Source: Bacillota bacterium
GTDB taxonomy: Bacteria > Bacillota > Clostridia > Acetivibrionales > DSM-1351
DNA: 64,000 bases
Assembly: GCA_023409265.1 (NCBI GenBank)
Contig: JAEYHZ010000014.1
Coordinates: 186,001-250,000, forward strand
Direction of reading: 5' to 3'
Part shown: positions 1 through 8,761 of the stretch, piece after piece
How the letters are laid out: each line of letters starts with the position of its first letter
Numbering within the stretch: the stretch's first letter is position 1
Position numbers and translations under genes: made by a program
Notes under the pieces: generated by a model
What the model was told of the DNA's origin: nothing
What the model saw: only the letters and a program-made list of their open reading frames with translations
The model's database searches: none

Positions 1-856
1 TCACCTCACTGAAATAATACAAATAAAGATCCTCCAGTGAAGCCTGTGCAGCTACAGCACGATCACAGGGTTTTTCTTCACTTATCAGACGTAAAAACAC
101 ATTTTTGTCTTCATTCCGAAGATTTATTACGGGATATCTTTCACAAAACTCGTCTGCCATTAAAGGTGGTATGCTGCACTCCCAAACCTTGCCCTGAATT
201 GTGCCGATAATTTCTTCCAGCGTTCCTTTATGAATAAGCTGGCCATTTTTCATTACAAGGATGGTATCTGCAATATGCTCAACATCGGAAACTATATGCG
301 TAGAAAGGAGTACGATACGGTCTGCTCCAAGCCGGGAGATCATATTGCGGAAACGAACCCTTTCTTTTGGGTCAAGTCCTGCAGTAGGCTCGTCCAGAAT
401 CAGTACTTTCGGGTCGTTGAGCAGTGACTGCGCAATGCCAAGCCTCTGTTTCATACCTCCGGAAAAGGTTTTTATTTTCTTTTTTGCTTCTTTTTCAAGG
501 GAGACGAGTTCAAGAAGCTCCAAGGATTTTTCTCGAGCCCAGACCTTGGGAAGTCCTTTTAGCACTGCAACATAAAGCATGAAATCAAGCGCTGTAAATT
601 CCGGATAATAGCCGAAGTCCTGAGGCAGATATCCTAACACATCACGGTAATTCTCCCGGCTTACATCAATACCGTCATAATTTACAGTCCCGAAGGTTGG
701 GGTCAGCACGCCGCACATCATGCGCATCAAGGTGGTTTTACCGGCTCCGTTTGCGCCCAGAAGACCGTACACTCCCCGGTGGAGAGTCAGAGAAATGCGG
801 TCGCAGGCAATTTTACTGCCGTATTGTTTTGTCACTCGGTCAAGAGTAAGTTCCAT
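1..856 (-). CDS. ABC transporter ATP-binding protein (partial, C-terminus beyond left edge)
   Basis: The reading frame opens with ATG at 856 behind a GGAGGAAAG ribosome-binding site and stays open to base 1, so the C-terminus lies outside the window. The protein has a Walker A motif GANGAGKTT near residues 34-42, a signature FSGGMKQRLGIAQ, a Walker B LILDEPTAGLD and a switch-histidine region LLSTHIVSDVEHIAD. This is the nucleotide-binding subunit of an ABC-2 type system, acting on the inner face of the membrane. It overlaps the 3' end of the membrane-protein gene behind it, and an ECF sigma factor gene heads the group, so the three are very likely one operon. The substrate cannot be read from the sequence; export or self-protection is typical for such sets. 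Confidence 0.93.
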   Translation of the reverse strand, partial: MELTLDRVTKQYGSKIACDRISLTLHRGVYGLLGANGAGKTTLMRMMCGVLTPTFGTVNYDGIDVSRENYRDVLGYLPQDFGYYPEFTALDFMLYVAVLKGLPKVWAREKSLELLELVSLEKEAKKKIKTFSGGMKQRLGIAQSLLNDPKVLILDEPTAGLDPKERVRFRNMISRLGADRIVLLSTHIVSDVEHIADTILVMKNGQLIHKGTLEEIIGTIQGKVWECSIPPLMADEFCERYPVINLRNEDKNVFLRLISEEKPCDRAVAAQASLEDLYLYYFSEV

Positions 857-1581
857 GTTCTTTCCTCCGTTTGTTTTATTAATTTGCGTATCTGAATTCC
901 TATCAGTATGATGCCGAATACAAACAGAAGCAGCCAGTAGCCTAGGGCTGAGCTGGAGTAGAGAAGCTGCACCGTGCTGCTGGCAATACCATTGGCCATG
1001 CAGGTAAAACAGGCCGTGGCAGCACAGAAGTACAGACTTTCCCGTGATCTCACATGGTTCAGTATCAGCAGGCAAAATCCGCAGGTTATGAGGTACGGTA
1101 CCATCAGGTAGGTTATGACCTGCAGAAGGCTGAATGGGGATACCCGGCTCATGAAAATCAGAAGTACTGTCAGAATCACACAATTTCCTCCGCCTGAAAT
1201 AGCTAACCGTGCCATGATTATCTGTGACAGGTTGAACCGGAAGCTCATCTCAAGTTCCGACATCCGGCAAAACGCCGAGCGGTAAATTTCCGTTGTCATC
1301 AGCAGCGCCAAAAACGGAAGGCCCGCAGAAACTATCCAGATTTTTTCGGCTTCAGTGTGCCAGTCTATAAGCATCGGTGACCAGAAGGTAACTGCCCAGC
1401 AAACAAAAACAATTGCAGCAGAAAAAACCCATACTCGCTTTCGGATATAGAAAAACTGATTAAGCAAAAATTTCAGGTAAGTACTGCCGGGCTGATGCAG
1501 CGTTTTTAAGAACCTCTCCTTATCCACGGGCGGTGGCGCTTCAAAAGCTTCTCTCAAGGCACTTTTCACCTTTCTATTCAT
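832..1581 (-). CDS. Integral membrane protein, probable ABC-2 permease partner
   Basis: This 249-residue protein has a charged cytoplasmic N-terminus of about 50 residues followed by about six hydrophobic segments (for example near residues 53-70, 85-100, 130-145, 155-172, 185-200 and 215-232). No enzymatic motif is visible. It sits between an ECF sigma factor, whose gene overlaps its start by 4 bases, and an ABC ATPase, whose gene overlaps its end by 25 bases. The tight coupling supports a role as the membrane subunit of the transporter. An alternative is a membrane anti-sigma factor, because the short polar N-terminus precedes the first membrane segment and the cognate sigma gene is adjacent. 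The sequence alone does not decide between these. Confidence 0.8.
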   Translation of the reverse strand: MNRKVKSALREAFEAPPPVDKERFLKTLHQPGSTYLKFLLNQFFYIRKRVWVFSAAIVFVCWAVTFWSPMLIDWHTEAEKIWIVSAGLPFLALLMTTEIYRSAFCRMSELEMSFRFNLSQIIMARLAISGGGNCVILTVLLIFMSRVSPFSLLQVITYLMVPYLITCGFCLLILNHVRSRESLYFCAATACFTCMANGIASSTVQLLYSSSALGYWLLLFVFGIILIGIQIRKLIKQTEERTWNLLLTE

Positions 1582-2039
1582 AGAAAACTCTCCTCCCCAA
1601 GCAATTTTTTCAGGGCTGCCAGTGCAGAGTTAATCCTGCGGTAGACCGCAAAGCGGGAAATTCCAGCAATTGCGGCAATTTCTCCGACTGAAAGCTGATT
1701 TGCATACCGTAAAAGCAGCAGTTCCTGCTCCTGTTCCGGCAGCGTTTTCAGTACCTGCCGGATTGTACTCCTCATTTCCAGCCGTTCAATAAAATCCGTA
1801 TCCGGCAATTCATCGGCCAGCTTTTCAGGTTGTTTTTTTCGGAAGGCGTCAATACACAGATTTCTTGCTATGGTATAGAGGTAGGCAAGTTTCTTGCCGT
1901 ATTCCATGTAAGAGTTCTGCGCAAAGTATTTGAGAAAGGTTTCCTGGGTCAGGTCTTCCGCCAGTGTGGCATTGCCAATTTTATAATAGCAATACCGGTA
2001 TATCTTGTCGTACTGTTCTTGAATATCAAGCGACACCAT
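1578..2039 (-). CDS. ECF-type RNA polymerase sigma factor
   Basis: The product is a sigma-70 family factor of the small extracytoplasmic-function class, which directs RNA polymerase to a limited regulon. Region 2 is visible as YRYCYYKIGNATLAEDLTQE and LYTIARNLCIDAFRKK. Region 4 is visible as LPEQEQELLLLRYANQLSVG followed by a helix-turn-helix ending GISRFAVYRRINSAL. There is no room for region 1 or 3. I chose the ATG at 2039 because GGGAGGAGG lies just upstream of it; a start 15 bases earlier would translate that site itself as Gly codons. The gene overlaps the following membrane-protein gene by ATGA, so the two are translationally coupled. No anti-sigma gene is obvious unless the membrane protein fills that role. 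Confidence 0.92.
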   Translation of the reverse strand: MVSLDIQEQYDKIYRYCYYKIGNATLAEDLTQETFLKYFAQNSYMEYGKKLAYLYTIARNLCIDAFRKKQPEKLADELPDTDFIERLEMRSTIRQVLKTLPEQEQELLLLRYANQLSVGEIAAIAGISRFAVYRRINSALAALKKLLGEESFL

Positions 2040-2486
2040 AAAACCTCCTCCCAAATTGTTTAACGCATCATCCCTAAAAAATGTGCGGAATAAACGAATA
2101 TTTTTATCGACTTTTCTTAGTAACTTTCAGCTTCATAGCATGAAATACCTCCTCCCGGGCCAAGAAAATTTGCTTTACTCAGTTTTTAAATGCTTCTGAG
2201 CACCCCTCTACCTATACATTGAAAAATCTCCCGCTTTATGCGGTGAAGCCGCGAATTATTCCCGGATTGCTGGAACAGCAAAAGGCGGACAGAATGTCTG
2301 TCCGGGCTGATATTCTACAAATATGTTTTGTTGTGGCAACATTTGTTAAAACGCGTTGAAATTACTGTACCGCTATAGTGGGTTTACATAAAAGCGTACG
2401 AAACTTTATTTCTGACATGCCTTTTACGGCCTGGATAGTTTAATTCCTAACGGTCTTTTACAGGGCTTGATAGGATATCCATTTAA
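2040..2486. other. Intergenic stretch upstream of the sigma factor gene
   Basis: No gene is supported here. The stretch holds a perfect 8-bp-stem hairpin at 2286-2304 (CGGACAGA, 3-base loop, TCTGTCCG) followed on the minus strand by a short T-rich run, and an AACGCGTT palindrome near 2350. The promoter of the sigma operon should lie here, but I could not choose a convincing one. Confidence 0.5.
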
Positions 2487-2826
2487 TTGCCCGGATATAA
2501 AGAACACTTTAAATATTGCTCGGATATGATAGTACTAAGGCAGAAATTAGCTCCTCACATATTGGAATTAGCAAGACATTCGGCTAATTCCGGTGAGCCT
2601 GTTATAAGGCATATGGAATATGTATTCCCCTGCTGTAATTATGAAAAAATAAACGTTCAATTTATGATGGGAGATGATATCCCGGTTGCTCCCGTTCTGG
2701 GAAAAGGCTCAAGAGGCAGATCTGTTATATTTCCTGGCCGGAATATGGATTGGTGACGACGGAAGTACCGTAATAATAAATTGTACTATCTCAAGAACTT
2801 TGTTACTCCATAATATTGCGGCTTAG
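2487..2826 (+). pseudogene. Remnant of a GH31 family alpha-glycosidase (C-terminal part)
   Basis: The open part (89 codons from an in-frame TTG that follows a stop codon) reads like the segment of GH31 alpha-glucosidase/alpha-xylosidase enzymes just after the catalytic barrel: ARHSANSGEPVIRHMEYVFP, then QFMMGDDIPVAPVLGKG, then RSVIFP. The QFMxGD..APV pattern is characteristic of that family. The frame stops after MDW, but in a shifted frame the expected continuation appears at once (IWIGDDGSTV), running to a stop at 2824-2826. The gene therefore lacks its N-terminus and catalytic residues and carries a frameshift. It is the only plus-strand coding trace among minus-strand operons and is most likely non-functional. 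Confidence 0.75.
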
Positions 2827-2831
2827 CAATT

Positions 2832-2872
2832 AACGGCCTATCCAATAGGTTTAATTCTTCGGATAGGCCGTT
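2832..2872 (-). terminator. Probable terminator of the propeller-lipoprotein gene
   Basis: An inverted repeat with arms AACGGCCTATCC and GGATAGGCCGTT encloses about 17 bases. It lies just after the stop codon of the gene ending at 2890. The T-rich tail on the minus strand is weak, so it may act in either direction or mainly stabilise the 3' end. Confidence 0.5.
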
Positions 2873-2889
2873 GGTTCTAAGAAGCAACA

Positions 2890-5139
2890 CTATTCATTAA
2901 GTGAAATGGTTACTTTACTTTGAATGATATTCGCTGTTTCTTCGGCAGACTTATTCCCGGAAAAGAAATTATTGACCTCCTCATAAACAATATTGTTTAT
3001 CTTCCCATCATCATACCAGTATTCACCGACATGGGATAAGAAATTGTTAATGGTGTCAATATTCTCTTGCGGTACTTTCAATGTATCAACACTGAATTTG
3101 GCGCTTTCCTTAAGAGCTTCATTATTAATTGGAAAGCCGTTCTGCAATTCCGGCGATGACTGCATTTTCTTTGATAGCAGTATTTTCAGGAACTCCCAGG
3201 ATTCATCGCAAAATTTGGAGTTCTTGTTTATGGCAAGCATATTTCCAACATTAAAACTGACCCTCCGTGATTCAGTTGCATGAATACCCGAAGGCATACG
3301 CAGCAGATATATTTTATCGGCAAATAATGTTTCACTGTAGAATTTAGCCGTACCATAGCTGGGAAAGCTGGTAACACTGAACACGATACCCCCTCTTGAT
3401 GTCTTATCCACGGTCTGTTGCCAGTCGCTTGATTTAAAAATAAAATTCTTGTCATTGAAGTCTTTACATACATCAAGCAAATTAATAAAATCCTTACCTG
3501 TAAAATTGACGGTATTCTTGTCCAGGTCGACAAATTTACTAATACTGCTGTTGAATAAATAACGGAATATCATGGAGTTTTTATTTGCGGCCATTGCATA
3601 ACGATCATTGGTACCATCGTTATTCGTATCCTTTGTAACTTTCTGCGCTATTTTCATAAAGTCATCCCAGGTCCAATTCATATCGTCAATTTTTATGTCT
3701 TCCTTGTCCAGTATTGTTTTATTGGCAACCATCAATTCGAACTGATAGTTGATAGGGATTGTATACAATGAGCCTTGATATTTTAATGCATCAAGAATAT
3801 TGGAGTTCAGTTCCGCCCTATTGAAATTATCATCCTTCTCCATCAGTTCACTGAGATTTACAAACACTTTTTTATCAATATATTTTCTATACGGCAAATC
3901 GGCGAAATAAACTATGTCAGGACCCTTTCCAGTCATCAGCTCGGTATTGAGAACCTTTCTGAATTCATCCTCTCTTTTATTTGCTTCTTCAACTGTGTCT
4001 CCCCCTCCGTAATAAGCTGCCTTATAATCCTTGATATTTATTTCAATATCCGGATGTTCGCTCTGGAATTCAGAAACTGCCGACTCCAGCCATCTATCGG
4101 AAAAATGTGCAGCCAGGGTAATTACTTTTTTTGCTGCAGGCTTTGTTTGAATTGATGCGGAATTATTTGCCAGTGCTTTCCCGTCCCCGATTTCAAACTT
4201 TTTGACCTTTGCGGCATTCTCTTCATAAATAAGAATATACAGGCTTCCGGACGAATCCACACCCATACCGCCGACATAAGTTCCGTTCTTGATGAGGTTG
4301 TACTTCATAAATTCCAATACCGTACCTAATAGATTACCTTTGGAGTCATACTTGTCCACTCCTCTTTCAGTAACCGCATAAATGAATTTATCTGCTCTGT
4401 TATAAAATATTGAACGTATGTAAATGCCAATATCCAATTCCTTTTTCCATATTGCCTTCCCGGTTTTTGAATCCATACATGCAATAAAGGATTTTACACC
4501 GTTAGCACCGGTTGATCCGGCAATAATGTTGTCCTTTTCATTAAAATCAAGAAAACCGTATACCCCGGAGATAGGATTTTTTAATGTTTTTCCATTTTCG
4601 TCCACAAGCTCCGGACTTTCATTATTCTTGACGAGATAGATATTTCCTTCGGAATCAATCGACATGTCACGAATATATATGTCTTCGTCCTTTTGCATTA
4701 CAACCTTTCCCATATCAACGCTCTTCAGCTTTTCGCCTCTGGAATTATACACCAGAAGCTGTTTACTATTTTCAGTCACTTTATACGATTTGTTATCTAC
4801 AACAGTGTCTTGAACAAGTATATGGAGATTATCGTTTGCATCCATTGAAAATACCTGACCACTGCCTTTAAAGTCGCATTTTATTTCATTTACGATCTTG
4901 CCGCCGGCATCAACAATGATATATCTGTTTAGTCCGTTGCTTGTATCATATATAATCAATTGGTTTTTTAAATTCATTTTAATATTGCTGGGCGCTTTAA
5001 GTCCAAGGCTTTCAGTAATATCTTTGACAATATAATCCGGGGCTGCGGCATTCGTAGTTTTGTCATTATTGTTCATACAGGCTGATTGGGTGAACAATAA
5101 TAAGATAATTACCAAATACAAAGATACTTTTTTCATCAT
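2890..5139 (-). CDS. Lipoprotein with N-terminal beta-propeller and C-terminal solute-binding domain
   Basis: The 749-residue product starts with a lipoprotein signal (hydrophobic run, then QSAC with Cys near residue 21), so it should be anchored outside the membrane. Residues about 45-330 form repeated blades with motifs such as SIDSEGNIYLVK and GVDSSGSLYILI, as in NHL-like six-bladed propellers. Residues about 340-749 match a family 1 extracellular solute-binding protein: ITLAAHFSDRWLESAVSEFQ, GPDIVYFADLPYRKYIDKKV, then YTIPINYQFELMVANKTIL. It is about 300 residues longer than an ordinary sugar-binding lipoprotein. It follows an importer operon that already has a binding protein at 7291-8601, from which a strong terminator separates it. 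It may bind polymer fragments or act as an accessory sensor; the ligand is unknown. Confidence 0.88.
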   Translation of the reverse strand: MMKKVSLYLVIILLLFTQSACMNNNDKTTNAAAPDYIVKDITESLGLKAPSNIKMNLKNQLIIYDTSNGLNRYIIVDAGGKIVNEIKCDFKGSGQVFSMDANDNLHILVQDTVVDNKSYKVTENSKQLLVYNSRGEKLKSVDMGKVVMQKDEDIYIRDMSIDSEGNIYLVKNNESPELVDENGKTLKNPISGVYGFLDFNEKDNIIAGSTGANGVKSFIACMDSKTGKAIWKKELDIGIYIRSIFYNRADKFIYAVTERGVDKYDSKGNLLGTVLEFMKYNLIKNGTYVGGMGVDSSGSLYILIYEENAAKVKKFEIGDGKALANNSASIQTKPAAKKVITLAAHFSDRWLESAVSEFQSEHPDIEINIKDYKAAYYGGGDTVEEANKREDEFRKVLNTELMTGKGPDIVYFADLPYRKYIDKKVFVNLSELMEKDDNFNRAELNSNILDALKYQGSLYTIPINYQFELMVANKTILDKEDIKIDDMNWTWDDFMKIAQKVTKDTNNDGTNDRYAMAANKNSMIFRYLFNSSISKFVDLDKNTVNFTGKDFINLLDVCKDFNDKNFIFKSSDWQQTVDKTSRGGIVFSVTSFPSYGTAKFYSETLFADKIYLLRMPSGIHATESRRVSFNVGNMLAINKNSKFCDESWEFLKILLSKKMQSSPELQNGFPINNEALKESAKFSVDTLKVPQENIDTINNFLSHVGEYWYDDGKINNIVYEEVNNFFSGNKSAEETANIIQSKVTISLNE

Positions 5140-5361
5140 TCGTACCTACCTTTCTTTATCAACTGAACAAGAATTCTTACTGGAAATTTGGTTTCCTCTA
5201 AACAATACTCTAGCATATAGTACCATTTTATTTAATATTTGTCACATTCTATTGCAGGCTTTGACTGATTTAGGCGTCACGGTGTCAGGAAGAACTGGTT
5301 TCTCTCCCGCCACTATCTTAACTTTTGTTAATTTTGAATATACAAGATAGTACGACTTGGT

Positions 5362-5400
5362 AATAAAAAAGAACATTTCCACATAAATTTGGAAATGTCC
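5362..5400 (-). terminator. Rho-independent terminator after the importer permeases
   Basis: On the minus strand an inverted repeat GGACATTTCCA / TGGAAATGTTC with an 8-base loop is followed directly by a run of six Ts. It sits 16 bases after the stop codon of the second permease gene and separates the importer from the propeller-lipoprotein gene. The remaining gap to 5139 shows no gene. Confidence 0.85.
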
Positions 5401-5415
5401 TTTGAACAGTTTCAC

Positions 5416-6276
5416 CTAAGACTTTACAGACCCATCTGTTACTCCGGCAATAATATATTTCTGTGCAAAAAGATAAATTATCAATGTAGGAAGCATTACT
5501 GCGATGATACCCGCCCCCATTACATTCCACTGCGATACTCTGTCGTTTGTAAATGTCATTAGGCCTGTCGTTATGGTTGACAGCTTCATGGACGGCATAT
5601 AAGTAAATGGGATGAAGAAGTCATTGTATATTGCTACGATTTTCAATATGGCTACAGTTGCTATAGCCGGCTTCATTAATGGTAGAATGATAGACCAGTA
5701 TATTCTGAAATAGGACGCTCCATCTACCCTGGCACTCTGATCAAGCTCTATTGAAATCTTGCTGATGAATTGAATAAACATATATATATCCAGAACTCCG
5801 GTTGATGAGAAAAGAATAATTCCTGCATATATTGAGTTATAAACATGTAGTGCCTTTATAATACTGAAGGTTGCAACTGCAGTTGTTGTGGTTGGGATAA
5901 TTGCTGCGAAAATGTAAGCAACAAGAATAAGTTTCTTAAATTTGAAGTCAAATCTTGATACTACATATGCTACTGTGGTTCCCATAAATACACTTGCAGT
6001 TAATGCCGTTGATATTAAAATTGCCAGATTTTTAAATCCGGTAATCATTTTACCTTTCTGAAAATAAACTATATAATTCTCAAAATTCAGAAAACTTTTG
6101 GGCAGGTCCCAAAGTTTTGAATACATATATTCCTCATTTGTCTTAAAGGAAGTAATCAACACTATTAAAAGGGGCACTAAAACGAGTAATACAAATGTAA
6201 AAAGAAGAAAGTAATTAAAAATCCTCAGTGCCGGATTTCTTACAACAAGACCGGCAGCAAGCTTTTCCTTTTTCAT
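5416..6276 (-). CDS. Carbohydrate ABC transporter permease, MalG type
   Basis: The 286-residue protein has six predicted membrane segments. The cytoplasmic EAA-type loop that contacts the ATPase is visible as SARVDGASYFRIYWSIILP near residue 190. The C-terminus IIAGVTDGSVKS is typical of MalG-like subunits. It forms the second half of the membrane channel of a CUT1-class sugar importer. Its ATG overlaps the stop of the upstream permease gene by 4 bases (ATGA), behind a GGGGGTG site, so the two subunits are translationally coupled. No ATPase gene lies nearby, which is common in clostridia that share one MsmK-type ATPase among importers. Confidence 0.93.
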   Translation of the reverse strand: MKKEKLAAGLVVRNPALRIFNYFLLFTFVLLVLVPLLIVLITSFKTNEEYMYSKLWDLPKSFLNFENYIVYFQKGKMITGFKNLAILISTALTASVFMGTTVAYVVSRFDFKFKKLILVAYIFAAIIPTTTTAVATFSIIKALHVYNSIYAGIILFSSTGVLDIYMFIQFISKISIELDQSARVDGASYFRIYWSIILPLMKPAIATVAILKIVAIYNDFFIPFTYMPSMKLSTITTGLMTFTNDRVSQWNVMGAGIIAVMLPTLIIYLFAQKYIIAGVTDGSVKS

Positions 6277-7163
6277 TCTGTTTCACCCCCTATACGAACA
6301 AATAAATTTTGTAGCAGCATTACAACTAGAATTATTGCTAAAAGAAATATACCCAAAGCTGAAGCCTTTCCGAAATTATGAAAATCAAAGGCTATATAAT
6401 ATGCGTTAAGGGCAAAAGTCTTTGTTACATCTCCAGGTCCTCCCTTTGTTATCAGAAATGGCTGGCCAAAAGCCTGAAGTGCACCGTTTAAACTTAAAAA
6501 CAGATTAATTCCAACCACCATTTTTATACTTGGTAAGGTAATGTAACGAATGTTTTGAAAAAAGTTACTTCCATCAATACTTGCTGATTCGTAAAGCTCC
6601 TTCGGTATTGATTGTAAAGCTCCAAGGAATATCACCATACATAAACCTGTAAACTGCCACAATCCAATAAATGAAAGTGAAAGATTACTCCACCAGGTGT
6701 TGTTGAGCCAATGAATGGCATACCTTTCCAGGCCTATGGCTCTTAATATAACGTTGACAGGACCTTCATCAAAGTTATACATATAGTTGAACATATAAGC
6801 AACCGCAACTACATTTAAGATATAGGGCATGAAAACAAATGAACGAAAAAACCTTTTACCCCTGATGTTGGAATCAAGGATTATTGCAAAGTATAAGCCA
6901 AAAACTATTTGTAAAATTGTAATAATTATGTATGCCAAGTTGTTCACAAGAGTTAAAACTGCGGAGTTGTCACGAAACATATCAATATAATTGGAAAATC
7001 CGATGTAATCATATGTCCGTTTTAATCCGTCCCAATTTGTGAAGCTCAATTCAAAAAGCTTAACAGCCGGAACATAAGTAAATACCAGGAGAACAGTCAG
7101 CGGTAAAAAGAGAAATAAACCAATTATTAATCTTTTCTGTATTTTGTCATTTAATAGATTCAT
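6273..7163 (-). CDS. Carbohydrate ABC transporter permease, MalF/UgpA type
   Basis: This 296-residue membrane protein starts with a short cytoplasmic tail and a first membrane helix around residues 15-35 (LIIGLFLFLPLTVLLVFTYV). The EAA loop reads ELYESASIDGSNFFQNIRYI near residue 190. It pairs with the MalG-type subunit encoded directly downstream. The gene follows the binding-protein gene at 7291-8601, from which it is separated by a strong stem-loop. The operon order of lipoprotein, MalF-type, MalG-type is the standard CUT1 arrangement. The substrate is probably an oligosaccharide, judging only from the family and neighbours. Confidence 0.93.
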   Translation of the reverse strand: MNLLNDKIQKRLIIGLFLFLPLTVLLVFTYVPAVKLFELSFTNWDGLKRTYDYIGFSNYIDMFRDNSAVLTLVNNLAYIIITILQIVFGLYFAIILDSNIRGKRFFRSFVFMPYILNVVAVAYMFNYMYNFDEGPVNVILRAIGLERYAIHWLNNTWWSNLSLSFIGLWQFTGLCMVIFLGALQSIPKELYESASIDGSNFFQNIRYITLPSIKMVVGINLFLSLNGALQAFGQPFLITKGGPGDVTKTFALNAYYIAFDFHNFGKASALGIFLLAIILVVMLLQNLFVRIGGETE

Positions 7164-7221
7164 AATGAAACCCTCAATATTCGTGAATAGCTAATAGACG
7201 GCATAGAGTACCCACTATAGC

Positions 7222-7259
7222 AATGAAGCAAGTCATACTTTCATACAACCTGCCTCATT
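7222..7259 (-). promoter_or_regulatory. Intercistronic stem-loop between binding protein and permease genes
   Basis: On the minus strand a stem of about 16 base pairs (AATGAGGCAGGTTGTA pairing with TATGACTTGCTTCATT, including four G-T pairs) closes a small loop. It lies between the stop of the binding-protein gene and the start of the permease gene and has no T-run after it. Such hairpins commonly protect the upstream mRNA and let the lipoprotein be made in excess over the permeases. Confidence 0.65.
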
Positions 7260-7290
7260 ACTACAATAAATTAATCATCTATATACTTTG

Positions 7291-8601
7291 TTATTTACCA
7301 AGTGCTTTTTTAGCATCTGACCATTTCTTATTATATTTTTCAACAATACTGTTCAGGTCTTTTGATGTAACATATTCCTGAGCCAGATTGAAGTTATCAA
7401 TTTCTGCCTTGTTTATTACAGACTGATAATCAGGTGAATCAGCCTCTTGTTCAATAATAGGTAAATTCAAAGAGACGATTTCATTCATAAATGGTGATTC
7501 TGATTTAAAATCTTTATTAGGTGGAATAAATCCCATTCTTGGAAGCAGATTACCTTCAGTCCACATATATTTCAGGAACGCCTTTGCAGCTTCAGGACTT
7601 TTACTGCTGTTGGTTACACCATAATACCTGTCAGCGCTCATTGTTAATGCCTTTGTTCCAGGGAAAGGGAACATTCCGAGATCTTCCATTTTAGCACCAT
7701 TATCCACTATTTGAGGTGGCAGCCAGGTGCCCAGGTACATCATAGCAACTTTACCTTGAGCAAGATCCTTTTTACTTCCATCCCAGTTGGTTGACATTAA
7801 ATCTTTTTCTCCATAACCCTTATCAGCAATAGTTCTTAGTATCTTTAAACCATCAAGAATTCCACCAGGAGTTTCATCAAGATACTTGTCTTTTGTAACA
7901 AGAGTATTCTTGTAGTTCTTAACCGCAGAAGCATCTACAGGGAAGGCTTCAACATAGCTTACCAAAGGCCACTTGTCCTTGAAGTTTGTAGCAATAGGTA
8001 CAATTCCCTTTGCCTTTAACTTGTCACATGCAGCATAGAACTCATCGATAGTTGTTGGAACCTTGTCTATACCTGCGTTTTTAAAAGCAACCCTGTTGTA
8101 GATAATACCGCTGTAATTTATGGAACATGTAAGTGCATAAAGCTTTCCGTCTGTGCTGGTACCATTTTCATAGAAATATGTATTATCCTTGGTGAAGCCA
8201 AGATCACTTATATCTAAGAAGTAAGTAGGATAGTCATTTCTTGTAATACCCAGCTGAGTTGGCACTATCATGATGTCAGGCATTTCATTTGCTGCTATTC
8301 TGGTTTTAACACTGCTTTCATCTTTATAGGTTTCAATTTCAATTTCTACATCCGGATTCTTTGTCATGAACTCATTGGCAACATCCTTTATAACTGTGTC
8401 AGCCATGTCACTTCTGTGTGTCATATAAGTAATCTTGCCTTGGAGACCTGTTGCTTCAGTCTTGGTTGAATCCTGTGCAGCCGTAGTTGATTGGGCAGCT
8501 TGAGTTGAACTGGAAGTTGATGCTTCCTCTTTACTCCCACAGCCTGCAAATAATGATGTTGCTAAAAGAGTAGCTAATACCAAACTTGCTATCTTTTTCA
8601 T
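7291..8601 (-). CDS. Extracellular sugar-binding lipoprotein (ABC transporter)
   Basis: The 436-residue product begins with a lipoprotein signal ending LFAGC, followed by a Ser/Thr/Ala-rich linker to about residue 48. The rest is a family 1 solute-binding fold (ITYMTHRSDMADTVIKDVAN, then a hinge-side segment VAMMYLGTWLPP, then AAKAFLKYMW). It should be tethered outside the membrane and deliver ligand to the two permeases encoded downstream. The start is supported by GGAGGG just upstream of the ATG and by a good promoter at 8656-8683. The two-component genes just upstream on the same strand probably control it. The ligand is not predictable beyond a carbohydrate. Confidence 0.93.
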   Translation of the reverse strand: MKKIASLVLATLLATSLFAGCGSKEEASTSSSTQAAQSTTAAQDSTKTEATGLQGKITYMTHRSDMADTVIKDVANEFMTKNPDVEIEIETYKDESSVKTRIAANEMPDIMIVPTQLGITRNDYPTYFLDISDLGFTKDNTYFYENGTSTDGKLYALTCSINYSGIIYNRVAFKNAGIDKVPTTIDEFYAACDKLKAKGIVPIATNFKDKWPLVSYVEAFPVDASAVKNYKNTLVTKDKYLDETPGGILDGLKILRTIADKGYGEKDLMSTNWDGSKKDLAQGKVAMMYLGTWLPPQIVDNGAKMEDLGMFPFPGTKALTMSADRYYGVTNSSKSPEAAKAFLKYMWTEGNLLPRMGFIPPNKDFKSESPFMNEIVSLNLPIIEQEADSPDYQSVINKAEIDNFNLAQEYVTSKDLNSIVEKYNKKWSDAKKALGK

Positions 8602-8655
8602 GTCGTACCCTCCAAATTAAGTTTTTAAATGGGCCGGGATGCATCCGTTAACCAA

Positions 8656-8683
8656 AGTATACTCTCACCGGATTCAGTTGCAA
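8656..8683 (-). promoter_or_regulatory. Probable sigma-A promoter of the importer operon
   Basis: Reading the minus strand, TTGCAA (8683-8678) and TATACT (8661-8656) are separated by 16 bases and lie about 55 bases upstream of the binding-protein start codon. The match is 4 of 6 and 5 of 6 to the housekeeping consensus. Confidence 0.55.
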
Positions 8684-8761
8684 ATTACAATATCTCATGA
8701 TTTGTTAACATTTTTTCAGGTTATGAGGTCTAATTTATAAGTCACCACGATTAGGTGGCAA

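Noticed and set aside
230..575. Overlapping plus-strand open frames over the ABC ATPase gene
   Set aside because: They are antisense to a clear ATP-binding cassette gene with all its motifs and have no ribosome-binding sites.
8715..8760. Short CCAC/GTGG hairpin after the response regulator gene as a terminator
   Set aside because: The stem is only four to five pairs with a weak T tract, so it was not listed.
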